From positions 1-11,196 of the forward strand of contig URJE01000057.1 in assembly GCA_900547965.1 (NCBI GenBank): a stretch of DNA of 11,196 bases, in the 5' to 3' direction. A program made the position numbers and the translations under genes. Shown piece by piece: positions 1 through 6,898 of this stretch (positions are counted from its first letter, which is position 1; the number at the start of each line of letters is the position of its first letter). The stretch is from an uncultured Eggerthella sp. (lineage in GTDB: Bacteria; Actinomycetota; Coriobacteriia; Coriobacteriales; Eggerthellaceae). The notes beneath the pieces were generated by a model. That model searched no databases. It was not told the origin of the DNA and saw only the letters and a program-made list of their open reading frames with translations.

Positions 1-13
1 CTTGCTTGCTGTT

Positions 14-2557
14 CTATTCGGCAGCTTTCTTTTCGGCTGCCTTCTTTGCGGTGGTTTTCTTGGCTGCGGTCTTCTTCTTTGCCGCAGGCTTCTTGGCGGC
101 CTTTTTCGCCTCGGCCTTTTCGGCTTTCTTCTTTGCCGCCTCTTCCTTGGCGGGGCAATTGAAGTTCGGGCAGAGCTTCCAAGGCCCACGCTGCGTGGTA
201 ACGATGACCATAGGGGCACCGCAGCTTTCGCATACTTCCTGCGTTGCCGTAAGCTTGCCATACTGCGGAAGCGGATAGCCCGTTTCGCATTCATCGTAGT
301 TCTCGCAACGAATGAAGCGTTTCAGCGTACGCGGGTTCTTACGCGCAATAAGCTTCTTCTCTAGGCCCTTTTCCTTGCACGTGGGGCAAATGCCCACTTC
401 CAAGTCGGGCTCTTTATTGGTTTCGCATTCCGGGTCAATGCACAGAACGCGGGGCTTGGAGCGAAATGCCGTGACCTTAATCTGAGGCATACCGCAAACG
501 GGGCACTTCTCTTCCAACGCCTCGATCTTGCCCTTAGGCAGCGGGTAGGTGACGTCGCAATCGGGCCAACCCGCGCAACCGATGAACATCGAGCGCGTTT
601 TCTGAGAAGAGCGTAGCTGCAGATCTTTGCCGCACTTAGGGCACGGACCCACGTAGGCATCGGCGGCAACAGCGTCAGCCAGAGCATCCTTCACTTCCTC
701 AGAATGAGGAAGGAGGCTTGCCAACTGCTCCGAGAGCAAATTGCGCGAATTGGTTACCACCTCGGTCTTTGTTTTCTGACCTTCGGCGATGTTGTCCATT
801 TCCTCTTCAAGCTCTGCCGTCATTTGGGGATGGGTAATGTGAGGCGCGAACTTATCGAGAGCATCGCACACTGCCATACCCAGCTGGCTAGGCTCGATAG
901 GGTCGTTCTGCACATATTTCACCGTATACAGACGTTCGATAATGGAATGGCGGGTAGACTTCGTACCCAAGCCAAGCTTCTCCATCTCCTGAATCAAGCG
1001 ACCCTGCGAATAGCGAGCTGGGGGCTTCGTTTGGTCTTTTGTGCAAGTTGCACCGTTGAAAGCGATATCCTGACCTTCTTCCAACGCAGGCAGCTGCTCG
1101 TCTTTCTTCAAGCCGTAAGGATAGATGCCGCGGAAACCCGGCTTTACCAAAACATCGCCCTTGGCCACAAACTCTTCGCCGCCCACAACGAGCGAGACCT
1201 TCGTGCCTTCCACGATGGCCGCATCGGAGAGCGTTGCCAGGAATCTACGAGCAATCAGGTTGTAAAGCTTGTACTCTGCTGCGGGAAGGTTGTCGGGCGT
1301 CGCCATGGCCGTAGGGTAAATAGGCGGATGGTCGGTAGTTTCCTTCTTGCCGCGTGTCGCATGCAAAGGGCCGCCCGAAAGCAATTGCTTGCAGTAAGGG
1401 GTGTAGGCGGGGTTGCCCATGATTTTCTTCACGGTGTCTGCCAAATCGAGCGAAGAAGGATACACCGTATTGTCTACACGGGGGTAGCTGATATAGCCAT
1501 CCATATACAGGCTTTCCGCCAAGCGCATGGTTCGCGCGGGGGTAAGGCCCTCGGCGGAAGCTGCCGCCATAAGGCTTGTGGTGCTGAACGGCACGGGGGG
1601 AGCCACGGTGCGCTTACGCTTCGTGATGGATTCAACATGCGCCAAGGTTTGGCCTTCAACATGGGCCATTACCGCATTGGCCTCCGCTTCAGCTTTGAAA
1701 CGCGCCGTTGCATGAGGAGCGATGAAAGCATTTTCATCTTCGTCAAAAGAGCCTTTGATCACCCAGTAATCTTCAGGAACAAACGCCAAGCGCTCGCGCT
1801 CGCGGGCAACGATAAGCGCCAGAGTGGGCGTCTGAACACGACCAGAAGAACGCACGTTGCCGTAGCCGGCAAACTTCACCAGGGTAAGGTAGCGCGTAAG
1901 CACCGCACCCCAGATGAGGTCGATGTCCTGGCGCGAAGCGCCCGCGCTAGCCAAGTTGGCATCGAGCGTTACCAAATTGCTGAATGCATGGGTTATCTCT
2001 TCCTTGGTAAATGCGGAATAACGCGCACGGGAAACAGGGGCTGTATCGTTAACTTCCTGAATGCACGAAAGCGCATCTGAACCGATAAGCTCGCCTTCGC
2101 GGTCGAAGTCGGTTGCGATGATGATGGAATCGGCCTTCTTCGCCAAGTTCTTCAGCGAACGGATAATATCTTTTTCCTTAGGACGCTTTTCGATGGGCGA
2201 ATACACCAAATAAGGCAGCGCATCCATCTTCCACGCCTTCAGCTCCACGCCATCTTCGGTAAAGGGCTTCTTCTTTTTGAAAGGCGGCTTGGGCAGCACT
2301 TTGGGAATATCGGCTTCCATAACTTCGCCATCGGCGGAAACGCCGCGCCATCCACCGCGCTTCTTATACACCAGTGCCGTAGCGAAATCAGGCTCCAAGA
2401 TATGGCCACGAAGGCCAATGGTTACCCAGTCTTCGCCATCGACGGTAAAGCGATATACGGGAGTGGAATATACCTTGTCGGCTTTGGGCTTTGTTGCGCC
2501 CAGCAAATCTGCGATCTTCTGAGCCGCGTCGTTCTTCTCGGTAACAACCAGTTTCAC
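14..2557 (-). CDS. topA: DNA topoisomerase I, type IA, archaeal-like, with four zinc ribbons and a Lys/Ala tail
   Basis: Relaxes negatively supercoiled DNA by cutting one strand through a 5'-phosphotyrosine. I chose a GTG start at 2557 (847 aa) because a perfect AAGGAGG lies 6 nt upstream and the protein then begins directly with the TOPRIM strand MKLVVTEKND. The open frame continues 14 codons further up, but without family similarity. Visible motifs: TOPRIM Glu7 and the acidic triad in TDFDREGELIG (D150, D152, E154), SSGRVQTPTL around 237-246, and catalytic Tyr358 with Arg360 in YISYPRVDNT. Four C4 zinc ribbons follow: C639/642/661/667, C685/688/706/711, C724/727/751/757 and C776/779/796/801. 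The last ~44 residues are almost only Lys, Ala, Glu and Thr, resembling histone H1 tails. The TFDREGELIG and YPRxDNTVYP wording resembles archaeal topoisomerase I more than E. coli TopA (DREGEAIAW, YMRTDS). The family call is very secure; the archaeal affinity is my reading of motifs. Confidence 0.96.
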   Translation of the reverse strand: MKLVVTEKNDAAQKIADLLGATKPKADKVYSTPVYRFTVDGEDWVTIGLRGHILEPDFATALVYKKRGGWRGVSADGEVMEADIPKVLPKPPFKKKKPFTEDGVELKAWKMDALPYLVYSPIEKRPKEKDIIRSLKNLAKKADSIIIATDFDREGELIGSDALSCIQEVNDTAPVSRARYSAFTKEEITHAFSNLVTLDANLASAGASRQDIDLIWGAVLTRYLTLVKFAGYGNVRSSGRVQTPTLALIVARERERLAFVPEDYWVIKGSFDEDENAFIAPHATARFKAEAEANAVMAHVEGQTLAHVESITKRKRTVAPPVPFSTTSLMAAASAEGLTPARTMRLAESLYMDGYISYPRVDNTVYPSSLDLADTVKKIMGNPAYTPYCKQLLSGGPLHATRGKKETTDHPPIYPTAMATPDNLPAAEYKLYNLIARRFLATLSDAAIVEGTKVSLVVGGEEFVAKGDVLVKPGFRGIYPYGLKKDEQLPALEEGQDIAFNGATCTKDQTKPPARYSQGRLIQEMEKLGLGTKSTRHSIIERLYTVKYVQNDPIEPSQLGMAVCDALDKFAPHITHPQMTAELEEEMDNIAEGQKTKTEVVTNSRNLLSEQLASLLPHSEEVKDALADAVAADAYVGPCPKCGKDLQLRSSQKTRSMFIGCAGWPDCDVTYPLPKGKIEALEEKCPVCGMPQIKVTAFRSKPRVLCIDPECETNKEPDLEVGICPTCKEKGLEKKLIARKNPRTLKRFIRCENYDECETGYPLPQYGKLTATQEVCESCGAPMVIVTTQRGPWKLCPNFNCPAKEEAAKKKAEKAEAKKAAKKPAAKKKTAAKKTTAKKAAEKKAAE

Positions 2558-2563
2558 GCGGTT

Positions 2564-2570
2564 CCTCCTT
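2564..2570 (-). promoter_or_regulatory. Ribosome binding site deciding the topA GTG start
   Basis: The minus strand reads AAGGAGG here, fully complementary to the 16S 3' end, 6 nt before the GTG at 2555-2557. The upstream in-frame start at 2599 has no comparable site, so this motif decides the start. Confidence 0.85.
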
Positions 2571-2600
2571 TTCTGCCGAGCCTTAAGCCCAGCCACCATT

Positions 2601-2636
2601 CACACGGTTTAACCCCGATTTTCTTATTAACGTGTG
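2601..2636 (-). other. Hairpin in the topA leader
   Basis: The arms CACACG and CGTGTG, extended by TTAA/TTAA after a 2-nt bulge, can form a ~10-bp stem about 45 nt upstream of the topA start. No U-run follows, so it is not a terminator. The rest of the 2571-2840 gap shows no credible gene, and I found no convincing promoter or terminator in it. Read-through from the DUF1385 gene into topA is therefore possible. Confidence 0.3.
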
Positions 2637-2840
2637 CGGGGATTTGCTCCATTTTTTGTTTGGCAATGCCTTCCGGGACACAGCCTTAACTATGCGGCAG
2701 AATAGCACCGCGCTTGCCACGCCTGGAGCCCCTCTGCTGCGTAGCAAGATTCAGCATACCCGAATTACGGAGCTCAGAGCGAAAAACATAACAGCGGATC
2801 CGCATTGCCCCATCGAAAGAGCCGTTAATAGAGCGGAAAG

Positions 2841-4169
2841 CTAGCTCATCGCACTTTCCGACTCTGCCTTTTCACGCTCCAGAACCAAACGCATAGCCTC
2901 AATGGCGCATTCCAGCATGGAATCGTCGGGTTCGTTGGTAGTTAAGCGTTGCATCTGCATACCCGGCCACAAGACGATGCGTACCAAAGGGTTTTCGGGA
3001 TGGCTGCCCGCCCACTTCACGGTAATCTCGTATGAAATACCTGCGATAAGAGGCATAAGGGCAATACGCACCACTATAAGCAGGGCAAATGCGGCAGGGC
3101 CGCTGATTCCCCATCCCTCGATGAGCAAATTCAGCGGAATGATGGTATATACCAAAATGGCAATGATCATAACCATGATCAAGAATGCCGTGCCGCACCG
3201 AACATGCAGTCGCGGAAAGTTCCGCGCGTTTTCCGGCGTAAGCTCAAGCCCGTGCTCGTAGCAGTGGATGGTCTTGTGCTCGGCGCCATGATAGGAAAAC
3301 ATACGCTTGATGTCTTTCATGCGACCGATCAGCCATACATAGAAGACGAATATCACCACGCGCATCAAGCCATCGATGATATTCCAGGCGAAGGGGTTGG
3401 TTTCATATTCGCCAACCAACACGTTGGATGCCAGGGCCGGCAGGAAGATAAACAGGCCCACGCCTAAAACCAAGCCCATAACCAGGGAAATTGCCATTTC
3501 TGCTTTTCCGAAAAACGGCTCTTCTTCCTCTTTGGCGACATGAGCGGGGGCATCTTTACCCTCGGAAGCGCAAAACGGCCCCTCTTGATTGTCATTCGAG
3601 TTTCGCCCAGTGAGGTCAGGCTCAGTTACCACTTCAAGGGTTCGCTGGGCACCAAGGGCATCAATCATGGTGTCGGGACGTCCGAAATCGCGCTTCCAAG
3701 AAAACGGGGGTTCTTGCTCGGACCTATTTCCCCCGGACTGACAGCCGTCCGGCCCTTGAGGGCCCGCATTGCCGATAGGGCTCTGGTCCTCGAAACCGCA
3801 TACTCGGTTGTTGAATTCGCCATCAATGCACAAGCCACCAGCCGCCACTTCCTCGGCAACCGTTTCGGTCTGTTCGTCTTCGTCATCGAACGCGTGGTTG
3901 GCAGCAATCTCGAGCGCTTTGTATCCCAGCACCAACGAATCGACCAGAGCCACGCACCCGCGCACCAGCGGCCAAGAAAGCCATTTGGCGCGCTTCCCCT
4001 TCTTGGACAGAGGATGCTCCTCGGAGTGCATATGGCCATCGGGCTCTCGCACGGCAACAGCCCAGTTGAGCTTGCCGCGCATCATCACGCCTTCGATAAG
4101 TGCCTGCCCGCCAATATGGGTACGGCGCTGGCCATCTTCGGTAAATGCTCGTTTCAGATCGCTTCCCAT
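2841..4169 (-). CDS. DUF1385 / YqhQ-family membrane protein with a long internal insertion
   Basis: Recognised by the family signatures IGGQALIEGVMMRG at residues 19-32 and SYHGAEHKTIHCYE at 292-305. The biochemical role of the family is not established. The 442 aa exceed the roughly 300-330 aa I expect for YqhQ. The excess is a hydrophilic, low-complexity stretch at about residues 95-215, rich in Gly, Asn, Asp, Glu, Pro and Ser, containing several Cys and ending in a KEEEEP patch. Hydrophobic, probably membrane, segments lie at about 226-249, 263-282, 328-350 and 356-379. The ATG at 4169 is the only plausible start. It is 9 nt after the thyX stop, and the purine-rich AAGGGAG lies over the end of thyX, 12 nt from the ATG, which suggests translational coupling. 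In other bacteria this gene is often near rpmE and prfA; here rpmE is ~3.2 kb upstream. The family call is secure; the function is unknown. Confidence 0.92.
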   Translation of the reverse strand: MGSDLKRAFTEDGQRRTHIGGQALIEGVMMRGKLNWAVAVREPDGHMHSEEHPLSKKGKRAKWLSWPLVRGCVALVDSLVLGYKALEIAANHAFDDEDEQTETVAEEVAAGGLCIDGEFNNRVCGFEDQSPIGNAGPQGPDGCQSGGNRSEQEPPFSWKRDFGRPDTMIDALGAQRTLEVVTEPDLTGRNSNDNQEGPFCASEGKDAPAHVAKEEEEPFFGKAEMAISLVMGLVLGVGLFIFLPALASNVLVGEYETNPFAWNIIDGLMRVVIFVFYVWLIGRMKDIKRMFSYHGAEHKTIHCYEHGLELTPENARNFPRLHVRCGTAFLIMVMIIAILVYTIIPLNLLIEGWGISGPAAFALLIVVRIALMPLIAGISYEITVKWAGSHPENPLVRIVLWPGMQMQRLTTNEPDDSMLECAIEAMRLVLEREKAESESAMS

Positions 4170-4178
4170 GAAGAAAGG

Positions 4179-4859
4179 CTACTCCCTTACTACTTTTGGA
4201 TAGGGGTTTCCGCAGGTCATCTTACCTTCAGGGCAAACCCCGCGGACGCAAGGGGCGCCGGCGTCCATAAAGATGTAGGGCGCCGTAGGGCGAACAAGCT
4301 CAAGCATGCGATTGGCAAGTTCGCGGATTTCCCATTGAGCACGGTTGCAGCAGCGCAAGCTCAGGAAATGAAGCAACTCGCGGATATTCATGGTTATGAC
4401 GATCTTCGTTTCTGCGGCATTGGGAAGAAGATATCTGGCATCTTCGGCGGGAACGCCTGCATCAAGCAGCTTATGGTACGCATCCACGACAGCATCGATT
4501 GCCTCATCGAAGATGCGAGAAGTATCTTCCTGAGCAGCAACCGTAGGCGGCTTCACCACTTCAACATCCCCTGCGAACTTAACATACCGCTGAGACTGCT
4601 GGTTGAAGCTGGCCAAGCGATGGCGAACCAGCTGATGAGTGAGTGCGCGAGATACGCCGTCTACCGCGAACGTGTAGCTCACATGCTCCAGGGTGGAAAA
4701 ATGACCTGATTTCATAATGGTGGAAAGCACGCTCTGTACTCGTTCGGGCGGCATAGTTTCCATGAGCTCGGTTGCGCCAACAGGGGCATAGCAAAGACGT
4801 GCCGCCGTTGCCACTGCGCGTTCAGGGTGTTCAGGATATTGCAAAAGCTCTACGTTCAT
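4179..4859 (-). CDS. thyX: FAD-dependent thymidylate synthase
   Basis: Makes dTMP from dUMP using methylene-tetrahydrofolate as carbon donor and NAD(P)H via FAD; it is unrelated to ThyA. The defining ThyX motif RHRx7S is RHRLASFNQQS at residues 79-89, followed by QRYVKF. The downstream CCNRAQWEIRELAN block (170-183) and the Cys-containing C-terminus (C204, C209, C216) also fit the family. At 226 aa the length is typical. The ATG at 4859 was chosen because AAAGGA lies 8 nt upstream and homology begins at MNVELL; the longer frame to 4946 adds nonsense from the leader. A strong intrinsic terminator of the upstream gene lies ~115 bp before the start, so thyX needs its own promoter. A candidate -10 TATGAT is at 4887-4892. 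The DUF1385 gene follows after 9 bp. Confidence 0.97.
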   Translation of the reverse strand: MNVELLQYPEHPERAVATAARLCYAPVGATELMETMPPERVQSVLSTIMKSGHFSTLEHVSYTFAVDGVSRALTHQLVRHRLASFNQQSQRYVKFAGDVEVVKPPTVAAQEDTSRIFDEAIDAVVDAYHKLLDAGVPAEDARYLLPNAAETKIVITMNIRELLHFLSLRCCNRAQWEIRELANRMLELVRPTAPYIFMDAGAPCVRGVCPEGKMTCGNPYPKVVRE

Positions 4860-4867
4860 AGGGCTCG

Positions 4868-4873
4868 TCCTTT
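4868..4873 (-). promoter_or_regulatory. Ribosome binding site deciding the thyX start
   Basis: The minus strand reads AAAGGA 8 nt before the ATG at 4857-4859. It supports this start over the longer open frame, which begins near 4946 inside the leader. Confidence 0.7.
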
Positions 4874-4886
4874 CTCTTCTTGCGCC

Positions 4887-4892
4887 ATCATA
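4887..4892 (-). promoter_or_regulatory. Candidate -10 box for thyX
   Basis: The minus strand reads TATGAT, one mismatch from TATAAT, about 28 nt upstream of the thyX ATG. No good -35 box is found at 16-18 nt spacing (the closest hexamer is GCGGTT), so this is a weak call. A hairpin arm directly abuts the box. Confidence 0.3.
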
Positions 4893-4935
4893 GCGAACCG
4901 ACTCCAGCCAACCGCCCCCAAACAGGGCGGTTCGC
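4893..4935 (-). promoter_or_regulatory. Two mutually exclusive inverted repeats upstream of thyX
   Basis: The outer arms GCGAACCG (4893-4900) and CGGTTCGC (4928-4935) are perfectly complementary. The inner pair AACCGCCC (4910-4917) and GGGCGGTT (4925-4932) is also perfect. Both pairs use the segment around 4928-4932, so only one can form at a time. This could be an operator or a switching leader. If the TATGAT box is the real -10, the arms lie upstream of transcription and would act as DNA, not RNA. Confidence 0.35.
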
Positions 4936-4975
4936 GGAAAGAACACGCTAAAAGGCGACTGAAGGATGCGCCCAC

Positions 4976-5014
4976 AAAAATGCGCCCTGGAAAAATGCTC
5001 TTCCAGGGCGCATT
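4976..5014 (-). terminator. Rho-independent terminator of the flavin reductase-rubredoxin gene
   Basis: A perfect 12-bp inverted repeat (AATGCGCCCTGG at 4979-4990 against 5003-5014) can extend by two A-T pairs into the loop. On the minus strand the stem is followed at once by TTTTT (4976-4980). There is no T-run on the other side, so it acts in the minus direction. It lies ~110 nt after the upstream stop codon and insulates thyX. Confidence 0.88.
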
Positions 5015-5029
5015 ACGATAGCGGCAGCC

Positions 5030-5107
5030 GCGCTTTCGGGAGGCACCACAACCGCGCTTTCGGGACACATCAGAGCTGCGCTTTCGGGAGGCACCACAAC
5101 CGCGCTT
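5030..5107. repeat. 24-bp tandem repeat, three copies plus a partial fourth
   Basis: The motif gcgctttcggga starts at 5030, 5054 and 5078, and a partial gcgctt starts at 5102. The period is exactly 24 bp. Copies 1 and 3 are identical across the unit, while the second half of copy 2 has diverged. The array sits between the stop codon of the flavin reductase-rubredoxin gene and its terminator, so it is transcribed into that 3' UTR. Confidence 0.9.
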
Positions 5108-5125
5108 CACTTGTCGGAATCAGAC

Positions 5126-5791
5126 CTACAGCTCTATGCGCTCAAACAGGTCTCTGCCCACTCCGCATATCGGGCAGGTAAAATCCTCCGGAAGTTCGTC
5201 AACATATTCGATATGGCCGCAAACCGTGCAACGCCAAGCGAAGGTACGACCCGCTGCGGGATCCGATTCCTCTTTCTTTGCGGGAGCATCCTCGTTGAAA
5301 CTCGGTGCCTTCGGTGGAGTCTTGTCGCCTTTCACCTGATGATAGTAGGCGTACGTCATGGGTTCCTCGCCGCCAAGAGATGCAGCATCTGCCACGTTCC
5401 CGATGAAGAGCACGTGGGTTCCCAGGTCAATCTCTTGCTCAACCGTTACCGAAAAGTGAGCACAAACCTGCTCCACTACATAAGGGATACCCTGGGCAGA
5501 CGTTTCGGTGGCAAAGCCTGAGAACTTATCGGTATCGGCACTTGAATGAAACCCAAAAGCGCCGATAAGCTCCATCGAAGCGGACTGACCGAGCGCCACC
5601 ACCTCGAGCGCACCAGTTTCACGCACGCCCTGCGTGGTGAAATTGTCTTTGTTCAGCGCAATGCTCACCTGAGCCGGGCTACTCGTAACCTGCGTGAACG
5701 TGTTTGCCACGCAGCCAACTGGCTTTCCATCCCTCAAGGAGCTAACCAGGTACATGCCGTAGGCTAGCGACCGAAATGCAGTTTTATCCAT
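5126..5791 (-). CDS. Flavin reductase-rubredoxin fusion (high-molecular-weight rubredoxin type)
   Basis: Residues ~1-155 resemble the FMN-binding flavin reductase family: MDKTAFRSLAYG at the start, then GKPVGCVANTFTQVTSSPAQVSIALNK by pattern. A charged linker rich in Pro, Lys, Glu and Ala follows (~156-182). The C-terminus is a short rubredoxin-like domain with two CxxC pairs, C188/C191 and C206/C209 (WRCTVCGH and CPICGVG). The 14-residue gap between the pairs is shorter than in free rubredoxin and resembles the rubrerythrin type. In anaerobes such as Moorella, this fusion (Hrb) passes electrons from NAD(P)H to flavodiiron proteins that reduce O2 or NO; that role here is inference, as no flavodiiron gene is in view. 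The ATG at 5791 was chosen (221 aa) because AAGGGGAGG is ~10 nt upstream; a TTG three codons earlier sits too close to it. The gene has its own candidate promoter and a terminator. Confidence 0.9.
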   Translation of the reverse strand: MDKTAFRSLAYGMYLVSSLRDGKPVGCVANTFTQVTSSPAQVSIALNKDNFTTQGVRETGALEVVALGQSASMELIGAFGFHSSADTDKFSGFATETSAQGIPYVVEQVCAHFSVTVEQEIDLGTHVLFIGNVADAASLGGEEPMTYAYYHQVKGDKTPPKAPSFNEDAPAKKEESDPAAGRTFAWRCTVCGHIEYVDELPEDFTCPICGVGRDLFERIEL

Positions 5792-5801
5792 AACCCCCAA
5801 A

Positions 5802-5810
5802 CCTCCCCTT
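5802..5810 (-). promoter_or_regulatory. Ribosome binding site deciding the flavin reductase-rubredoxin start
   Basis: The minus strand reads AAGGGGAGG. The GGAGG core ends 10 nt before the ATG at 5789-5791 but only 1 nt before the in-frame TTG at 5798-5800. The ATG is therefore the credible start. Confidence 0.7.
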
Positions 5811-5826
5811 GCTAAATTGTGATCAT

Positions 5827-5855
5827 AAAATACGAAGCATTATGAGCAGCGGCAA
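5827..5855 (-). promoter_or_regulatory. Candidate sigma-70-type promoter for the flavin reductase-rubredoxin gene
   Basis: On the minus strand TTGCCG (5850-5855) is separated by 17 nt from TATTTT (5827-5832), with an AT-rich stretch following. Each hexamer matches consensus at four of six positions. The distance to the ATG is ~36 nt. It lies in the gap after the preceding gene. Confidence 0.4.
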
Positions 5856-5867
5856 GAAAACCCCTGG

Positions 5868-6470
5868 TTAATGAGTTGATTTTTTGCCGCTTTTCTTGTT
5901 TTCCAAGTATTTTAAACCCTTGTGAGCCAACTGTCCGCCCGCAGCTACCGCCGCTCCGGCAACGCCTTTCGCAACAGGTTTCGCCACCTGAGCCGCCGCA
6001 CCAGCAACACCCTTAACGACGGGCTTTGCCGTTCGAGCTGCCGCCCCGGCAGCAAGTGGCGCTTCGCGAACAACCTTCTTCGCAACTTTTGGGGCCTCTT
6101 CAGCTGCCTTGCGGGCCGTTTTCTCGGCGGAACTTTTAACCGCAACGGCAGCTTTTTCAGCGGCATCATCAAGCTTTTCCTCGAAAGGCGTTGCCGTACG
6201 ACCCGAGTAATTACGCTGACCCTTGCTTATCAAGGCTGCACCACCCGCAATTGCCGCAGCACCAGGACCAGGCAGAACAAGCATGGGGACGCCTGCAGCA
6301 GTCAAGGCAGCACCCGCCGCCACTTGCGCTGCACCTTTTATCTTGTGCTTTGGGTTGTCTTCATCATCCATGGGCAACACTTCGGGAACCACGTATTCAG
6401 GTTCGGCCGAGAATCCGCCGTTAGAAGTATCGTGATTATCCCTTGCAGTCGTTCTATAGCTATCGTTCAT
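5868..6470 (-). CDS. Uncharacterised Ala/Lys-rich protein with a PGPG hydrophobic hairpin
   Basis: I do not recognise a family. The 200-aa protein has three parts. Residues 1-45 form a polar, acidic N-terminus. Residues ~46-84 are hydrophobic and glycine/alanine-rich with a central PGPG at 67-70, recalling small PGPG-turn membrane hairpins. Residues ~95-200 are Ala/Lys/Glu-rich and predicted helical. This last part holds a 15-residue tandem repeat, AKPVVKGVAGAAAQ (148-161) and AKPVAKGVAGAAVA (163-176), and ends in a strongly basic tail (KKSGKKSTH). The ATG at 6470 has AAAGGA about 6 nt upstream. The Ala/Lys part resembles histone-like or late-embryogenesis-like low complexity, so it could bind DNA or the membrane surface; this is speculation. 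No terminator was found between it and the next gene, so partial read-through is possible. Confidence 0.75.
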   Translation of the reverse strand: MNDSYRTTARDNHDTSNGGFSAEPEYVVPEVLPMDDEDNPKHKIKGAAQVAAGAALTAAGVPMLVLPGPGAAAIAGGAALISKGQRNYSGRTATPFEEKLDDAAEKAAVAVKSSAEKTARKAAEEAPKVAKKVVREAPLAAGAAARTAKPVVKGVAGAAAQVAKPVAKGVAGAAVAAGGQLAHKGLKYLENKKSGKKSTH

Positions 6471-6544
6471 TGCAATTCCTTTTCCTACCTGCGCACAAGT
6501 GCAGTAAAACTAACAAGGGCCTGACGCCAGCGACGCCCGTTCCG

Positions 6545-6628
6545 AGCCAAGCATAGCCGCGCACCCGCTATAAGCCAAGCGGAGCAGCACACCCGTCGCA
6601 AGCCAAGCAGAGTCGCACGCCTGCCGCA
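6545..6628. repeat. 28-bp degenerate tandem repeat, three copies
   Basis: The 8-mer agccaagc begins at exactly 6545, 6573 and 6601. The rest of each unit is partly conserved (ag, gcac and cc positions recur). The register fades after 6628 into a related stretch with gcaagagcaagc. Confidence 0.8.
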
Positions 6629-6702
6629 CGCAAGAGCAAGCAAGTCCGCAATGCTCCATGGGCTGCAAAGGGCGCGCACGCCCTTTGCACGCAAGAGCAA
6701 GC
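6626..6702. repeat. 16-bp exact direct repeat flanking a hairpin
   Basis: gcacgcaagagcaagc occurs at 6626-6641 and again at 6687-6702, 61 bp apart. The hairpin at 6664-6689 lies between the copies and overlaps the first bases of the second copy. Confidence 0.8.
6664..6689. other. Perfect 11-bp hairpin with a tetraloop
   Basis: TGCAAAGGGCG (6664-6674) pairs perfectly with CGCCCTTTGCA (6679-6689) around the 4-nt loop CGCA. Neither side has a T-run, so it is not a standard intrinsic terminator. It resembles repetitive extragenic palindromes in form; the copy number in the genome is not known to me. Confidence 0.75.
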
Positions 6703-6898
6703 GGCACTTCCACGCGCACCACTTGCGCTTTCCACGAACATGGGACATGCGCACTGCATACAGCACGACCGAGCGCCCGTGCACGCCGCGCTTTCCCGCA
6801 ACGTATCCAGCTTACGGGCACAAGCCATCGCAACCGTCGAAAAAACAAAGATGATGCCAAGCCGTTGCACAATAGGGAGAGACAGCCCCTGCGTGAAA

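Noticed and set aside
704..2080. 458-codon plus-strand open frame
   Set aside because: It lies wholly antisense to topA, has no recognisable domain, and follows from the codon bias of the real gene.
2795..2812. Palindrome gcggatccgc as a terminator of the DUF1385 gene
   Set aside because: A self-complementary 10-mer leaves no room for a loop, so the usable stem is only about 3 bp despite a nearby T-run.
3540..4709. 389-codon plus-strand open frame
   Set aside because: It runs antisense across the DUF1385 gene and thyX, both of which are secure, and its product has no family features.
5030..5107. Possible CRISPR array
   Set aside because: The repeats are directly adjacent with no unique spacers, and no cas gene is present.
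5848..5891. Inverted repeat agcggcaa/ttgccgct read as a terminator of the 200-aa gene
   Set aside because: The loop is long, contains the stop codon, and no T-run follows on the minus strand. One arm overlaps a likely -35 box.
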